NCBI GenBank assembly: GCA_944391495.1
Contig: CALXTU010000001.1
Location: 247,981-311,980 of the forward strand
DNA from: an uncultured Alphaproteobacteria bacterium
Lineage (GTDB): Bacteria > Pseudomonadota > Alphaproteobacteria > RF32 > CAG-239
Length of the DNA stretch: 64,000 nt
Direction of reading: 5' to 3'
This document shows positions 8,013 through 16,879 of the stretch, piece by piece. Position 1 is the first letter of the stretch. Every line of letters starts with the position of its first letter. The notes under the pieces are model-generated. The model ran no database searches and was not told where the DNA came from. It worked only from the letters and a program-made list of their open reading frames with translations. Position numbers and translations under genes: made by a program.

Positions 8013-10472
8013 ATGGGAAAAATGAACAAGAGATACAACGGAAAAAATTCCCGGGAAGAATGGGCCGAGGAATGGCAGACGGAAGACAGATATAATTTTA
8101 AAACGATTGAAAAAAAATGGCAGGAGATATGGGAAGACGAGAAAGTCTACAAAGTTGACATTGATAAAAGCAAAAAGAAGTTTTATGCTTTGGTTGAATT
8201 CCCTTATCCGTCGGGTGCCGGTCTGCATGTCGGACATCCGCGGTCATATACGGCGCTGGACGTTATTGCCCGCAAAAAAAGAATGCAGGGATTTAATGTT
8301 TTGTATCCGATGGGTTTTGATGCTTTCGGTCTGCCGGCGGAAAATTACGCCATCAAGACCGGTGTGCATCCGGCGGTTTCCACCAAGGCCAATATTGAGA
8401 ATTTTACCCGTCAGTTGAAATCCATCGGCTTCAGCTTTGACTGGGACAGATGTTTTAATACCTGCGATCCGGAATATTATAAATGGACGCAGTGGATGTT
8501 TATCAAATTTTTTGAAAAAGGTCTGGCCTATAAGGATAAAGTCGCCATTAACTGGTGTCCGTCGTGTAAGGTCAGTCTGGCAAACGAGGAAGTGGTCAAC
8601 GGCTGCTGTGAACGCTGCGGCGCCGAAGTTGTCCGTCGTGACAAAGAACAGTGGATGTTGGCGATTACCAAATATGCCGACCGGCTGATTAAAGATTTGG
8701 ACGAAGTGGATTTTATTGACCGAGTCAAATTGCAGCAGATTAACTGGATCGGTCGCAGCGAGGGGGCCGAACTTGATTTTGATTTCGGCGAAGACAAGCT
8801 GAAGGTGTTTACCACTCGTCCGGATACGGCGTTCGGCGTTACTTATATGGTTATGGCGCCGGAACACGAATTTGTTGAAAAATATATGGATCGTTTTGAG
8901 AATCCGGACGAAATCAGGGCTTATGTTGCGGAAACAGCGAAAAAGTCTGATTTGCAGAGGACGATGAGTAATGACAAAACGGGCGTCGAACTTAAAGGAA
9001 TTAAAGCCAGAAATCCGTATACCGGCGATATGATTCCGGTATTTATTTCCGACTATGTTCTGACCGGATACGGTACCGGTGCCATTATGGCGGTGCCGGC
9101 GCATGATCAGCGCGACTATGATTTTGCCAAGGTTTTTAATCTGCCGATCGTGCAGGTTTTGGCCGGAGGCGATATCAATGAAAAGGCCTGGGAAGAAGAC
9201 GGCGAACACATCAATTCCGGTTTTCTGAACGGGCTGAATAAAGAAGACGCAATGCGTCAGGCGATTGATTATGCCGTTGCTCACGGTTTCGGCCGTTCAA
9301 AGGTCAACTTCAAACTGCGCGACTGGGTTTTTTCGCGCCAGCGGTACTGGGGTGAACCAATCCCGATGGTCTATTGTGAAAAATGCGGCTGGCAGCCGAT
9401 ACCGGAATCGGAACTGCCGCTGACTTTGCCGGAAGTGCCGGATTATCATCCGAATGACGAGGGCGAATCGCCTTTATCCAAAGCCGGCGACTGGCTGAAT
9501 ACCACCTGTCCGAAATGCGGCGGGCATGCGCGGCGCGAAACGGACACCATGCCGAACTGGGCCGGTTCTTCCTGGTATTTTCTGCGGTATTGCGATCCTC
9601 ACAATACAAAAGAATTTGCCTCAAAAGAAGCGTTGGAATACTGGATGAACGTCGACTGGTACAACGGCGGTATGGAGCATACGACACTGCACCTTCTGTA
9701 TTCGCGCTTTTGGCACAAGTTTCTTTATGACTGCGGACTGGTGCCGACCAAAGAGCCGTATAACAAACGGACGTCACACGGTATGATTTTGGCCGAAAAC
9801 GGCGAGAAAATGTCAAAATCGCGCGGCAATGTCATTAATCCGGACGATATCGTCAATACATACGGCGCAGATACTTTCCGGTTATATGAAATGTTTATCG
9901 GGCCGTTTGATCAGGCGGCAATGTGGTCTGACGAAAGCCTGATGGGCGTTTATCGTTTTGTCGGCAAAATCTATGCCTTGTTTAAAAAGGTTGCGGATAT
10001 GCCGGCTTCGGGAGAAGATTTGCGGGCGATGCACAAATGCATTATCGAGGTTAGCGACAGAATCGATCAAATGCGCTTTAATACCGCGGTATCTTCATTA
10101 ATGACGTATGTCAATTACCTTTCCGGCAAGGATAAAATTCCGACGGAACTTTATGCTACGCTGCTGAAGCTGATGTCGCCGTTTGCGCCGCATCTGGCCG
10201 AGGAAATGTGGGCGCGTCTGGGACATGATACATTAATCGTGACCGAAAGCTGGCCGCAGGGGGATGCCAAGTTGGCTGAGGATAGCACGGTAACAGTGGC
10301 AGTTCAAATCTGCGGCAAAATGCGCGGCACAATTGAACTTCCGAAAGGTGCGCCGAGAGAAGATGCCGAGAGCAAAGCTCTGGCATTGGACAACGTTAAG
10401 CGTCAGCTTGAGGGCAAGGAAATTAAAAAGATTATTGTCGTGCCTGACAGAATTGTAAATATTGTCGCTTAA
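8013..10472 (+). CDS. leuS: Leucyl-tRNA synthetase
   Basis: 819 residues, class Ia aminoacyl-tRNA synthetase charging tRNA-Leu. Visible are YPSGAGLHVGHPRSYTALD (HIGH motif, about residue 70), the zinc-type pairs CPSCK/CCERCG and CEKCGW/CPKCGG, the editing-domain region with TTRPDTAFG and the GTGAIMAVPAHDQRD segment, and GEKMSKSRGN (KMSKS, about 598). The protein starts about 25 residues earlier than usual: family members normally begin near RYNFKTIEKKWQ, but no closer in-frame ATG exists (8013 or 8022 only). It heads the leuS-lptE-holA cluster typical of proteobacteria. Confidence 0.97.
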   Translation: MGKMNKRYNGKNSREEWAEEWQTEDRYNFKTIEKKWQEIWEDEKVYKVDIDKSKKKFYALVEFPYPSGAGLHVGHPRSYTALDVIARKKRMQGFNVLYPMGFDAFGLPAENYAIKTGVHPAVSTKANIENFTRQLKSIGFSFDWDRCFNTCDPEYYKWTQWMFIKFFEKGLAYKDKVAINWCPSCKVSLANEEVVNGCCERCGAEVVRRDKEQWMLAITKYADRLIKDLDEVDFIDRVKLQQINWIGRSEGAELDFDFGEDKLKVFTTRPDTAFGVTYMVMAPEHEFVEKYMDRFENPDEIRAYVAETAKKSDLQRTMSNDKTGVELKGIKARNPYTGDMIPVFISDYVLTGYGTGAIMAVPAHDQRDYDFAKVFNLPIVQVLAGGDINEKAWEEDGEHINSGFLNGLNKEDAMRQAIDYAVAHGFGRSKVNFKLRDWVFSRQRYWGEPIPMVYCEKCGWQPIPESELPLTLPEVPDYHPNDEGESPLSKAGDWLNTTCPKCGGHARRETDTMPNWAGSSWYFLRYCDPHNTKEFASKEALEYWMNVDWYNGGMEHTTLHLLYSRFWHKFLYDCGLVPTKEPYNKRTSHGMILAENGEKMSKSRGNVINPDDIVNTYGADTFRLYEMFIGPFDQAAMWSDESLMGVYRFVGKIYALFKKVADMPASGEDLRAMHKCIIEVSDRIDQMRFNTAVSSLMTYVNYLSGKDKIPTELYATLLKLMSPFAPHLAEEMWARLGHDTLIVTESWPQGDAKLAEDSTVTVAVQICGKMRGTIELPKGAPREDAESKALALDNVKRQLEGKEIKKIIVVPDRIVNIVA

Positions 10473-10490
10473 AACATTAAGGAGACGATG

Positions 10491-11015
10491 ATGAGAAAGA
10501 CGGGTATTCTGGTAGTGGTTTTGTGTCTGGCCGCCTGCGGGTTCAGGCCGTTGTATAAGCAGAATACCGGTAATGATATCTGGGCTTACGGGGGAACGTC
10601 GGTTGTCGATGAAATGGCGCAGATTAAAATTCCGGCAATTGCCGATCGGTTCGGACAGCAGCTGCGCAATGACCTGCTTGATCTGATGACGCCGAAAGGC
10701 GTTCCGGCGCAGCCCAAATACCGGCTGGTGGTTGAACTGGTTGACAAAATCGTTACCCAGCAGGCCATGAGGAATGACGTAACGGCCACTAACGAAAGAA
10801 TTGATTACCGGGTTGAATACCGTCTGTATCAGGGGGCCGACGAATTGGTCAAAGGAGATTCGTTTGCCTTTGTCAGCTATGATATTCTGGCGAATCCGTA
10901 TTCAACGACGATGTCGCAGAAAAAGGCCGAAACCGATGCGGCCAAGATTATTGCTAACGATATAGCTTTGCGAATCGGTGCTTATTTTTATGACCGGCAG
11001 GGTAATGTGCAATGA
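10491..11015 (+). CDS. lptE: LPS-assembly lipoprotein LptE
   Basis: 174 residues; lipobox LAAC followed by GFRPLY, the signature after the lipidated cysteine in LptE. The outer-membrane lipoprotein LptE plugs the LptD barrel and helps place lipopolysaccharide at the cell surface. There are two adjacent ATGs (10488, 10491); AAGGAG is better spaced for the second. The stop overlaps the holA start by four bases (ATGA). The order leuS-lptE-holA is conserved in proteobacteria and supports the call despite weak sequence conservation in this family. Confidence 0.85.
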   Translation: MRKTGILVVVLCLAACGFRPLYKQNTGNDIWAYGGTSVVDEMAQIKIPAIADRFGQQLRNDLLDLMTPKGVPAQPKYRLVVELVDKIVTQQAMRNDVTATNERIDYRVEYRLYQGADELVKGDSFAFVSYDILANPYSTTMSQKKAETDAAKIIANDIALRIGAYFYDRQGNVQ

Positions 11016-12043
11016 TTTATAAACCGGCGCAGATTGAAACTTATTTCAAAAAGCCGGATATCGGTATCAAGGCCTTTTTGCTGTATGGGCAAAACGAAGG
11101 GCTGATCGCCGAATATGTCAAAAAACTGGTCGGTACGGTCAGCAAAGATTTGTATGATCCGTTTGCTACGGCCTATCTTAACTGGGAAGATATTAAGAAT
11201 GATACCGGCGCTTTGACGGCGGAATATAACAGCCGTTCGCTTATGGGAAACCGCCGGGTTGTGGTTTTGAAAGACGCCGATAATAATCTGACCAAAATAT
11301 TGGAAGAGATGCTGGCAAGCAGTTCGTCGGACACCCTGTTGATTATAACCGGTGCGGCCAGTTTGAACGGCAGATCGTCTTTGGTGACTTTGGCCGGCAG
11401 CAGTCCGCAGATGGCGGCGGTTGCCTGCTATGAAGATCGGGACGAAAATATTGCCGCTTCGGCACGGGCTTTGCTTACGGCACAGGGAATAACTTTTACC
11501 AATGACGCTTTTATGTTGTTGTGTGCCCGGTTATCGAATGATCGCAAATCCAATGTCAATGAAATAGAAAAGCTGATAACTTATGTCGGCACCAAAAAGC
11601 ATTTTGAGGCCGAAGATGTGCGGGCAGTGGTTTTTGATCAGGCTATTTCGGGTATGGACGATTTGTGTTTTTACGTTTTTTCGGGGCTTAAGGTTAAGGC
11701 TTTGCAAAGCCTGAAATATCTGTTGAACGAGGGGACTGAGGAAGTGCAGATCGTCAGGGCGCTTATCCGCCATACCGGCAAATTGCTGGAGGGTAAAGCA
11801 CAGATGGAAAAAGGAGTTTCCGCCGGTGATGCGGCACGTAAAGTGCTGCCGAAAAATTTGTTCTATCGTTATGATATGGCGGCGACACAACTCGGCCGGT
11901 GGTCAAAAGACCGGCTTTTTGATGTTGCCGAATTGTTGTATAAGGCGGAAAAAGATTGCAAAACGACTAATATGCCGGTGACCGAGGTTGCATCTTATAT
12001 GATATTAACATTGCTTTCGGCTGCTGCCCGGCTGGCACGTTGA
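11012..12043 (+). CDS. holA: DNA polymerase III subunit delta
   Basis: 343 residues. HolA opens the beta clamp in the clamp-loader complex. The N terminus has the typical AFLLYGQNEGLIAEY pattern of HolA (degenerate P-loop region), followed by NRRVVVLKDADN and the characteristic C-terminal helical collar with ALIRHTGKLLEG. The start overlaps lptE by 4 nt. Length fits the family (about 340). No terminator is evident at its end; the gene converges on the acidic protein at 12063. Confidence 0.9.
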   Translation: MIYKPAQIETYFKKPDIGIKAFLLYGQNEGLIAEYVKKLVGTVSKDLYDPFATAYLNWEDIKNDTGALTAEYNSRSLMGNRRVVVLKDADNNLTKILEEMLASSSSDTLLIITGAASLNGRSSLVTLAGSSPQMAAVACYEDRDENIAASARALLTAQGITFTNDAFMLLCARLSNDRKSNVNEIEKLITYVGTKKHFEAEDVRAVVFDQAISGMDDLCFYVFSGLKVKALQSLKYLLNEGTEEVQIVRALIRHTGKLLEGKAQMEKGVSAGDAARKVLPKNLFYRYDMAATQLGRWSKDRLFDVAELLYKAEKDCKTTNMPVTEVASYMILTLLSAAARLAR

Positions 12044-12062
12044 ATTTTATCGGGGTTGACGG

Positions 12063-12362
12063 TTAATCGTTTATTTCGGCTTCGTAGGCGTAGACAATTT
12101 GTGTGTCTTTTTCGTCGTCGTCAAGGCTTAATTCGCAGACTAAAAGTTTATCAGCCTCCTGAAGAGAATCGAGAACTTCGTCGGGAATGTCTTCCAGACT
12201 GACACTGTCTTCCGGATTACGGGTCAAAACAGCTGTTCCGTCTTCCGGGTTTATTTCAATGCTCGGATTTTCCGGTGCGCCGTCCCGGGCGTAGAGAAGA
12301 AGCATGGCTTCGTCTTCATCGTTAATGAGAAAATCATAAGTTTTAAATTCATCTTCACGCAT
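12063..12362 (-). CDS. Small acidic protein, unknown
   Basis: 99 residues, very acidic, no signal peptide or membrane segment. It contains alternating beta-type segments (FLINDEDEAMLLLYAR, TAVLTRNPED, KLLVCELSLDD, QIVYAYEAEIND). AGGAGC lies 7 nt before the ATG, so expression is likely. I do not recognise the family. It is single-gene, divergent from the membrane metallopeptidase at 12499 and convergent with holA. Confidence 0.7.
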   Translation of the reverse strand: MREDEFKTYDFLINDEDEAMLLLYARDGAPENPSIEINPEDGTAVLTRNPEDSVSLEDIPDEVLDSLQEADKLLVCELSLDDDEKDTQIVYAYEAEIND

Positions 12363-12498
12363 CGGAAAGCTCCTGTTTGAAACTATTGTTACATTTATGC
12401 TAACGACTAAAGATTGATGAAATGTTAATAGATTGCATAATATGCATGAAAAATGCCGCAGTCTTTGTTATGCTTGAGTGAACAAAAGAGGTGTCGTG

Positions 12499-13176
12499 AT
12501 GCAAAAAATGTTGGATAAGCTGATAAATCTTTTGAAATGGCCGGTTGCGTTATGGCTGCTTTTTTCGTTGCCGGCGTATATCAAATCGGCGGATTATTTT
12601 CGCTTTGCCGATTGGCGCTATATGGCGCTGTTCGGCGGCTTTTTTCTCTTTTTTATCGCGCGGTCGTTTATGGATTCTTCGGCAAGAGTCAGTATGGAGG
12701 TTCTGGCGCATGAAATGACGCATGCTGTTTTTGCCCTGTTGACACTGCACAAAGTGAAAGGTTTAAGAATTAATCCTGATGATTCCGGCGGCAATATGTC
12801 GTTTGAGGGCGAGGGTAACTGGCTGATTATTATTGCGCCGTATTTCTTTCCTTTATTCGGGCTGCTGACGATGATCGGTATCAGCATTTATACGCTGTTT
12901 GCACCGATGAATTTGATTCTGAACGGTTTGTTGGGGTTTGTCATCGGGTATCATATTGATACGGTGGCATCGCAGATTCACGAAAAGCAGACCGATTTGC
13001 CGAAGGTTGGCTATTATTTCTGCGCCGTTTTTCTGTTGCCGGCCAATTTGTGGATGATCGGTTCAATGATGGCGTTTAATTCCAAGGGGTGGGAAGGAAT
13101 TATCATATACCAAAAACTGATTGCCCGGCTGAACGGCAGGCATTGGGATTATATTGTGAATTTCCTCGGTCTTTAA
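12499..13176 (+). CDS. Small membrane protein with HExxH motif (M50-like)
   Basis: 225 residues with several hydrophobic segments and a zinc-protease-type motif HEMTH (His71, Glu72, His75) inside the membrane-embedded part. The region GYHIDTVASQIHEKQTD near residue 155 may supply a third ligand (His or Asp), as site-2-type M50 proteases use a distant Asp. The start ATG 12499 has AGAGG seven bases upstream; a GTG at 12478 in frame is less likely. The stop overlaps the convergent Mur-ligase gene by four bases. A second protein of this type lies at 16162-16722. Protease activity is inferred from the motif only. Confidence 0.6.
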   Translation: MQKMLDKLINLLKWPVALWLLFSLPAYIKSADYFRFADWRYMALFGGFFLFFIARSFMDSSARVSMEVLAHEMTHAVFALLTLHKVKGLRINPDDSGGNMSFEGEGNWLIIIAPYFFPLFGLLTMIGISIYTLFAPMNLILNGLLGFVIGYHIDTVASQIHEKQTDLPKVGYYFCAVFLLPANLWMIGSMMAFNSKGWEGIIIYQKLIARLNGRHWDYIVNFLGL

Positions 13177-14534
13177 CCGGCCAGCGCGTTTAAAATTTCA
13201 CGGCTGAAGTCGGCCAGAGAATTATCATGCGCCCCCATGATGACAATTCGGTCGCCGCGACGGACGTTTTCCATGATAAAGCGTTTGGTATCTTCTTTAT
13301 GCGGCAGGAACAATGCCAGATTGTGGCCGTCTTCTTTAATCTGTCTGATGATGTTGGCCGAGGTAATGCCGATATCCTGCGGGGTCAGCTCGTAAATTTC
13401 CTGCATAATCATTATATCGTCCGGTGATAAAACCTTGGCTACCGCTGCGGCAACTTCAGTGCCGGTATTGACGGCCGAAAAAGGCGTATGCGGCTGATAC
13501 ATGGCGATGATGCGTCCGGGGTAATCCTTAAGTGCCGAAAGAGAGGCTTCTATTTTGCTCGGGTTATGGGCAAAGTCGTTGTAAACGGTGATGCCGTTGG
13601 CACTGCCGATTTTTTCAAGCCGGACCTTGATGCCGGTGAAACCTTCCAGCGTTTTGGCCGTATCAAGCGGATCAATTCCGACCAACGAACAAGCGGCAAT
13701 GGTTGCCAAAGCGTTGGATACGTTGAATTTACCCAGCAGATGAAGTTTAAACGTCCGGCCGAATATCGTGTAATGCAGGCCGTCGGCGTCTGCCTCAACG
13801 GCGGAAGCGTAAAAATCGGCCGACGGATCGGTGATGGAAAAGGTTGTGCGCTGCGGGTGGTCAATCTGTGCGGCGTTCGGACAGTCCAGATTGACAATCA
13901 GATGCTCTGAATGAGCGGCAAAATTACGGAAATATTCAAAGAGTTTTTCCATTGACGTGTGGTCATGGGAAATGTTGTTGATGATACCGACAAAGGGATG
14001 ATATTTTTGAATGGAACCGTCGCTTTCGTCGGCTTCAATAACGCAAAGGGCCTCTTCATTATACAAGTAGTTCGGAATACCTTTACGACCGGCGTAATTG
14101 CATAAGGCGCCGCCGTTAACCATACAGGGTTTTTTACCCAGTTTGTCCAAAACGTAACCGATCATGGCCGTGGTCGTGGTTTTACCGGCCGTGCCGCCGA
14201 CAGCAATACCTAAAGGGTATTGGCTGAAAAGCTCTTGTAAGAGATCAGAACGGGTTTTGACCGGGATATTATGCTTGCGGGCGGCTTTAATATCGGGATT
14301 GCTTTCGTTGACGGCGGCGGAAACACAGAGCCATTCCATATCCGGGGTAATGCCGGTGCCGTCCTGAGGAATGATGTTAATGCCGGCCTCTTCAAGAGCA
14401 GCTTTGCGGTCGGCATCTTTACCAATGTCAAAACTTTGGTCCGAACCGTAAACCGTGTAGCCTTTTAGAACCATAATCTGTTCAAGCGGGCTGATGCCGT
14501 TGCCGGCAGCGCCGCTGAAAGCAACCTTTTTCAT
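13173..14534 (-). CDS. Mur ligase family protein, MurC/Mpl-like
   Basis: 453 residues with the three-domain Mur ligase layout. An N-terminal UDP-binding part has GSDQSFD, the central ATPase has GGTAGKTTTTAM (P-loop, about 113-124) and IEADESDGS, and the C-terminal domain has VYNDFAHNP and AMYQPHTPFS. Family members add amino acids or peptides to UDP-MurNAc. The DESDGS motif and QPH segment are more MurC-like than typical Mpl. Its isolation from any mur/fts cluster suggests either the peptidoglycan-recycling ligase Mpl or a second MurC. AmpG at 20099 would be a fitting recycling partner. Start: ATG 14534 with AAGGA upstream; a TTG at 14543 is an alternative. Confidence 0.75.
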   Translation of the reverse strand: MKKVAFSGAAGNGISPLEQIMVLKGYTVYGSDQSFDIGKDADRKAALEEAGINIIPQDGTGITPDMEWLCVSAAVNESNPDIKAARKHNIPVKTRSDLLQELFSQYPLGIAVGGTAGKTTTTAMIGYVLDKLGKKPCMVNGGALCNYAGRKGIPNYLYNEEALCVIEADESDGSIQKYHPFVGIINNISHDHTSMEKLFEYFRNFAAHSEHLIVNLDCPNAAQIDHPQRTTFSITDPSADFYASAVEADADGLHYTIFGRTFKLHLLGKFNVSNALATIAACSLVGIDPLDTAKTLEGFTGIKVRLEKIGSANGITVYNDFAHNPSKIEASLSALKDYPGRIIAMYQPHTPFSAVNTGTEVAAAVAKVLSPDDIMIMQEIYELTPQDIGITSANIIRQIKEDGHNLALFLPHKEDTKRFIMENVRRGDRIVIMGAHDNSLADFSREILNALAG

Positions 14535-14557
14535 AATCGTCAAAGTCCTTATAATCT

Positions 14558-15424
14558 TTATAAAGCATCAAGCACTTCGGCTTCCTGCTTTTTTAAAATT
14601 CGTAAATTTTTATAGTCTATCACTATATAACTTTTTTTGTCGCCGTCAACACCTATGCTTAAAGCGGCGGCAATATTGTCATTATGATAGGTGGAAAAAA
14701 GAACGGCCGTTCCGGCTTGGAGCTGGGCCAAAAACTCAGGGTTTCCGATGGGTGCCGGTTCCTGAACGGTTTCGTCCCGTCCTTGGGCATTTTTGACGGT
14801 TTTGTTAATAAGAGCCGGTGTAAAATCTTGTTCTTTATTACCGTATTTCTTATCCAGCAGCGCCGCATAGGTGTCATATTCGTGTAAAATTTTTGAGGCG
14901 GAGGCGTCATCGGTGATTTTTTTGCTGTAAGCCAAGATGCGGTAAAGTTCGTCCTCATCGCCGTAAACGACATAAATTTGTTCAAAAAAATCAATCGGTT
15001 TAGGGAGGTTTTGTGCCAGAAAGCTGTTAGGATAATCCTTCATCTCGGCTACTGTCAGCCGGACGCCCAGGCTACGGGTATCAGCAATGCCGGCTCCCCA
15101 AATCAGACCGAATGGTGCGTCGGCGGTTTTGAACGCCGTTTTGGCAAAAGATGTGGTTGCCGGATTGCTTTTGAACTGTGAAAAATTTTTTTGACGCAGT
15201 TTGACCGGCTGCCGGTTTAGTAAATCACGTGCGCTTGAGACGGCTTCGGCAGCGGCTTCTTCAGCGTTGGTTTCCGGTGTCGGCGCGGAGACTTCTTCAG
15301 GAGCGGAAACCATGATGTCTGTGTCATCGAAAAGGAAATTCGGCGGCAGAGCCGAATCTTGCGCCGATGTCGTAACAGGCTGCAAAAAAGCAATAAAGAA
15401 CAGAGGCAAAAAAACTTTTTTCAT
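14558..15424 (-). CDS. Secreted protein of unknown function
   Basis: 288 residues with a clear signal peptide (MKKVFLPLFFIAFLQPVTTSAQ). An Ala/Glu/Pro-rich linker spans about residues 40-65, followed by a globular periplasmic part. The central part WGAGIADTRSLGVRLTVAEM and the tail SYIVIDYKNLRILKKQE look structured. I do not recognise the family. AAGGA lies nine bases before the ATG. It is just upstream of the Mur-ligase gene on the same strand (23 bp gap), so a joint envelope role is possible. Confidence 0.65.
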   Translation of the reverse strand: MKKVFLPLFFIAFLQPVTTSAQDSALPPNFLFDDTDIMVSAPEEVSAPTPETNAEEAAAEAVSSARDLLNRQPVKLRQKNFSQFKSNPATTSFAKTAFKTADAPFGLIWGAGIADTRSLGVRLTVAEMKDYPNSFLAQNLPKPIDFFEQIYVVYGDEDELYRILAYSKKITDDASASKILHEYDTYAALLDKKYGNKEQDFTPALINKTVKNAQGRDETVQEPAPIGNPEFLAQLQAGTAVLFSTYHNDNIAAALSIGVDGDKKSYIVIDYKNLRILKKQEAEVLDAL

Positions 15425-15530
15425 GCAAAAATATCCTTAAAATGTCGCAAAATTAAATTGAATCATCTTTCAGATGCCGTTAGTATAAAGAATAGATATA
15501 TAATTGCAAATTTTTTATTAAAGTGCGGAA

Positions 15531-16160
15531 ATGGCAACTTTGGAAGACATAAAATTAAAAGCCTTTGTCCGAGATAAAACCCGGGAGGCATTGTTAAAGT
15601 GCGGCCGTCGTCTGGTGGCAGAGCAGGGGGTTGAGGCTTTGAGTGCGCGCAAACTGGCACAGGCGGCCAATTCGTCGGTCGGCATGATTTATTCGCTGTT
15701 TGCAACGATGGATCAATTTGCGGCGGAAGAAAACGTCATTACGCTGACAGAACTTTATCAGCAGATGTCACGGGTAGTTTTGGCGGAAAATCCGTTTAAT
15801 AATTTGAATCGTTACGCCGACGTATTTACGTCATATGTGGAGGCGAATCCGCATTTATGGCATCTTCTGTACAGCCGGCATCTGGCTTTGGACGCTCCGA
15901 AAAGCACGATGGCCGAAGCGCGAATCATTAAGAAAATAGATATTCTTATCGGTATGCAGGCGGCAAAGCTTATCGGTGGTTTGAGCGGCAGGGAAAAAAG
16001 ATTGTCGATTAAGGTTTTGGAAATGAGCCTGTTTGCATTGAGCGGTTATCTGCTGGGAAATAAACTCAACCGGAAATCCGGTTTGAACCGCGGTAATTTA
16101 TGCAAGCTTTTGATGAATACTTATATTGCCGGAATGGCCAGTTTGAAAAGGGTTAAATGA
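15531..16160 (+). CDS. TetR-family transcriptional regulator
   Basis: 209 residues. The N-terminal TetR helix-turn-helix is visible: residues 14-60 with CGRRLVAEQGVEALSARKLAQ and SVGMIYSLFATMDQF. A ligand-binding C-terminal domain carries YVEANPHLWHLLYSRH, like the TetR_C_33/WHG type. The stop is directly followed by the ATG of the HExxH membrane protein (one base between), so the regulator probably controls that gene and itself. There is only a weak ribosome site at 15531. Confidence 0.8.
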   Translation: MATLEDIKLKAFVRDKTREALLKCGRRLVAEQGVEALSARKLAQAANSSVGMIYSLFATMDQFAAEENVITLTELYQQMSRVVLAENPFNNLNRYADVFTSYVEANPHLWHLLYSRHLALDAPKSTMAEARIIKKIDILIGMQAAKLIGGLSGREKRLSIKVLEMSLFALSGYLLGNKLNRKSGLNRGNLCKLLMNTYIAGMASLKRVK

Positions 16161-16161
16161 T

Positions 16162-16722
16162 ATGCCGGAACAAATTTATTATAAGCTGATGTATTGGTAT
16201 CAGAGTTTAAATGACTATAATTTTCTGCAGTCATTTTTCAATAACCGGTTTTATCTGATTTTGATGGTTATTGTACTGGTGCATCTGAAAAATGCTACTT
16301 ACCGCTCGCTGTTTATGAGTGCTCTGATTAATATTCCGGGAACCCTTTTACATGAACTGATGCATTTTACCGTCGGCCTGATTATGAATGCACGGCCGTG
16401 TAATTTTACGCTGATTCCGCGGCGCGGCGAAGACGGTAATTATGTGATGGGGAGCGTCGGTTTTACCAACATAACTTTTTATAATGCGGTGCCTGCGGCA
16501 TTGGCGCCGCTGTTGCTGCTGCCGATCGGATTTTATCTCAACAGGTATCTGCTGCCGATGATTACACCGTCGTTTGCCAATTATACGCTTTATATGCTGC
16601 TGCAGACGATTATTATCGAAAATGCAATGCCTTCTTCGGCCGATTTCAGAGTGGCGCGAATGTATTTTCTGGGGGTTGTCATGTATACGGTTTTGGCCGT
16701 GGCGTTGTTGACGATGTTGTAG
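16162..16722 (+). CDS. Small membrane protein with HExxH motif (M50-like), second copy type
   Basis: 186 residues, about four hydrophobic segments, and HELMH (His64, Glu65, His68) within the first conserved membrane part; PSSADFRVA near residue 155 could hold an Asp ligand. The plan is the same as the protein at 12499-13176, though the sequences differ enough that I call them members of one type rather than recent duplicates. It is in an operon behind a TetR regulator. A membrane-embedded metallopeptidase cleaving an unknown substrate is the simplest reading. Confidence 0.55.
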   Translation: MPEQIYYKLMYWYQSLNDYNFLQSFFNNRFYLILMVIVLVHLKNATYRSLFMSALINIPGTLLHELMHFTVGLIMNARPCNFTLIPRRGEDGNYVMGSVGFTNITFYNAVPAALAPLLLLPIGFYLNRYLLPMITPSFANYTLYMLLQTIIIENAMPSSADFRVARMYFLGVVMYTVLAVALLTML

Positions 16723-16775
16723 AAAAGAATCTGTCCTTTGTTGCTTTTGTTTAACCGATTGTTTAGACTCTGGGC

Positions 16776-16795
16776 ATTATGATCCAGATCATAAT
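16776..16795. promoter_or_regulatory. Perfect 9-bp inverted repeat upstream of the pyrophosphatase
   Basis: ATTATGATC-CA-GATCATAAT is a perfect palindrome about 85 bp before the hppA start, in the gap after the HExxH gene. It has operator-like size and symmetry; the binding protein is unknown (the TetR at 15531 is one candidate). Confidence 0.5.
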
Positions 16796-16879
16796 ATGAC
16801 GAATCGACCGGCCCGGATTTGCGGGGCTGTCGGGTTATATTTTTTAATTTGGTTAAACTTAATTTTTAAGGAATCGAAT

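Noticed and set aside
8244-9284. Long open frame (346 codons) on the minus strand inside leuS
   Set aside because: Antisense to a fully conserved synthetase in mirrored codon phase; no ribosome site or recognisable domain.
12363-12498. tRNA or other RNA gene in the gap before the HExxH protein
   Set aside because: No cloverleaf or T-loop consensus; the gap looks like two divergent promoters.
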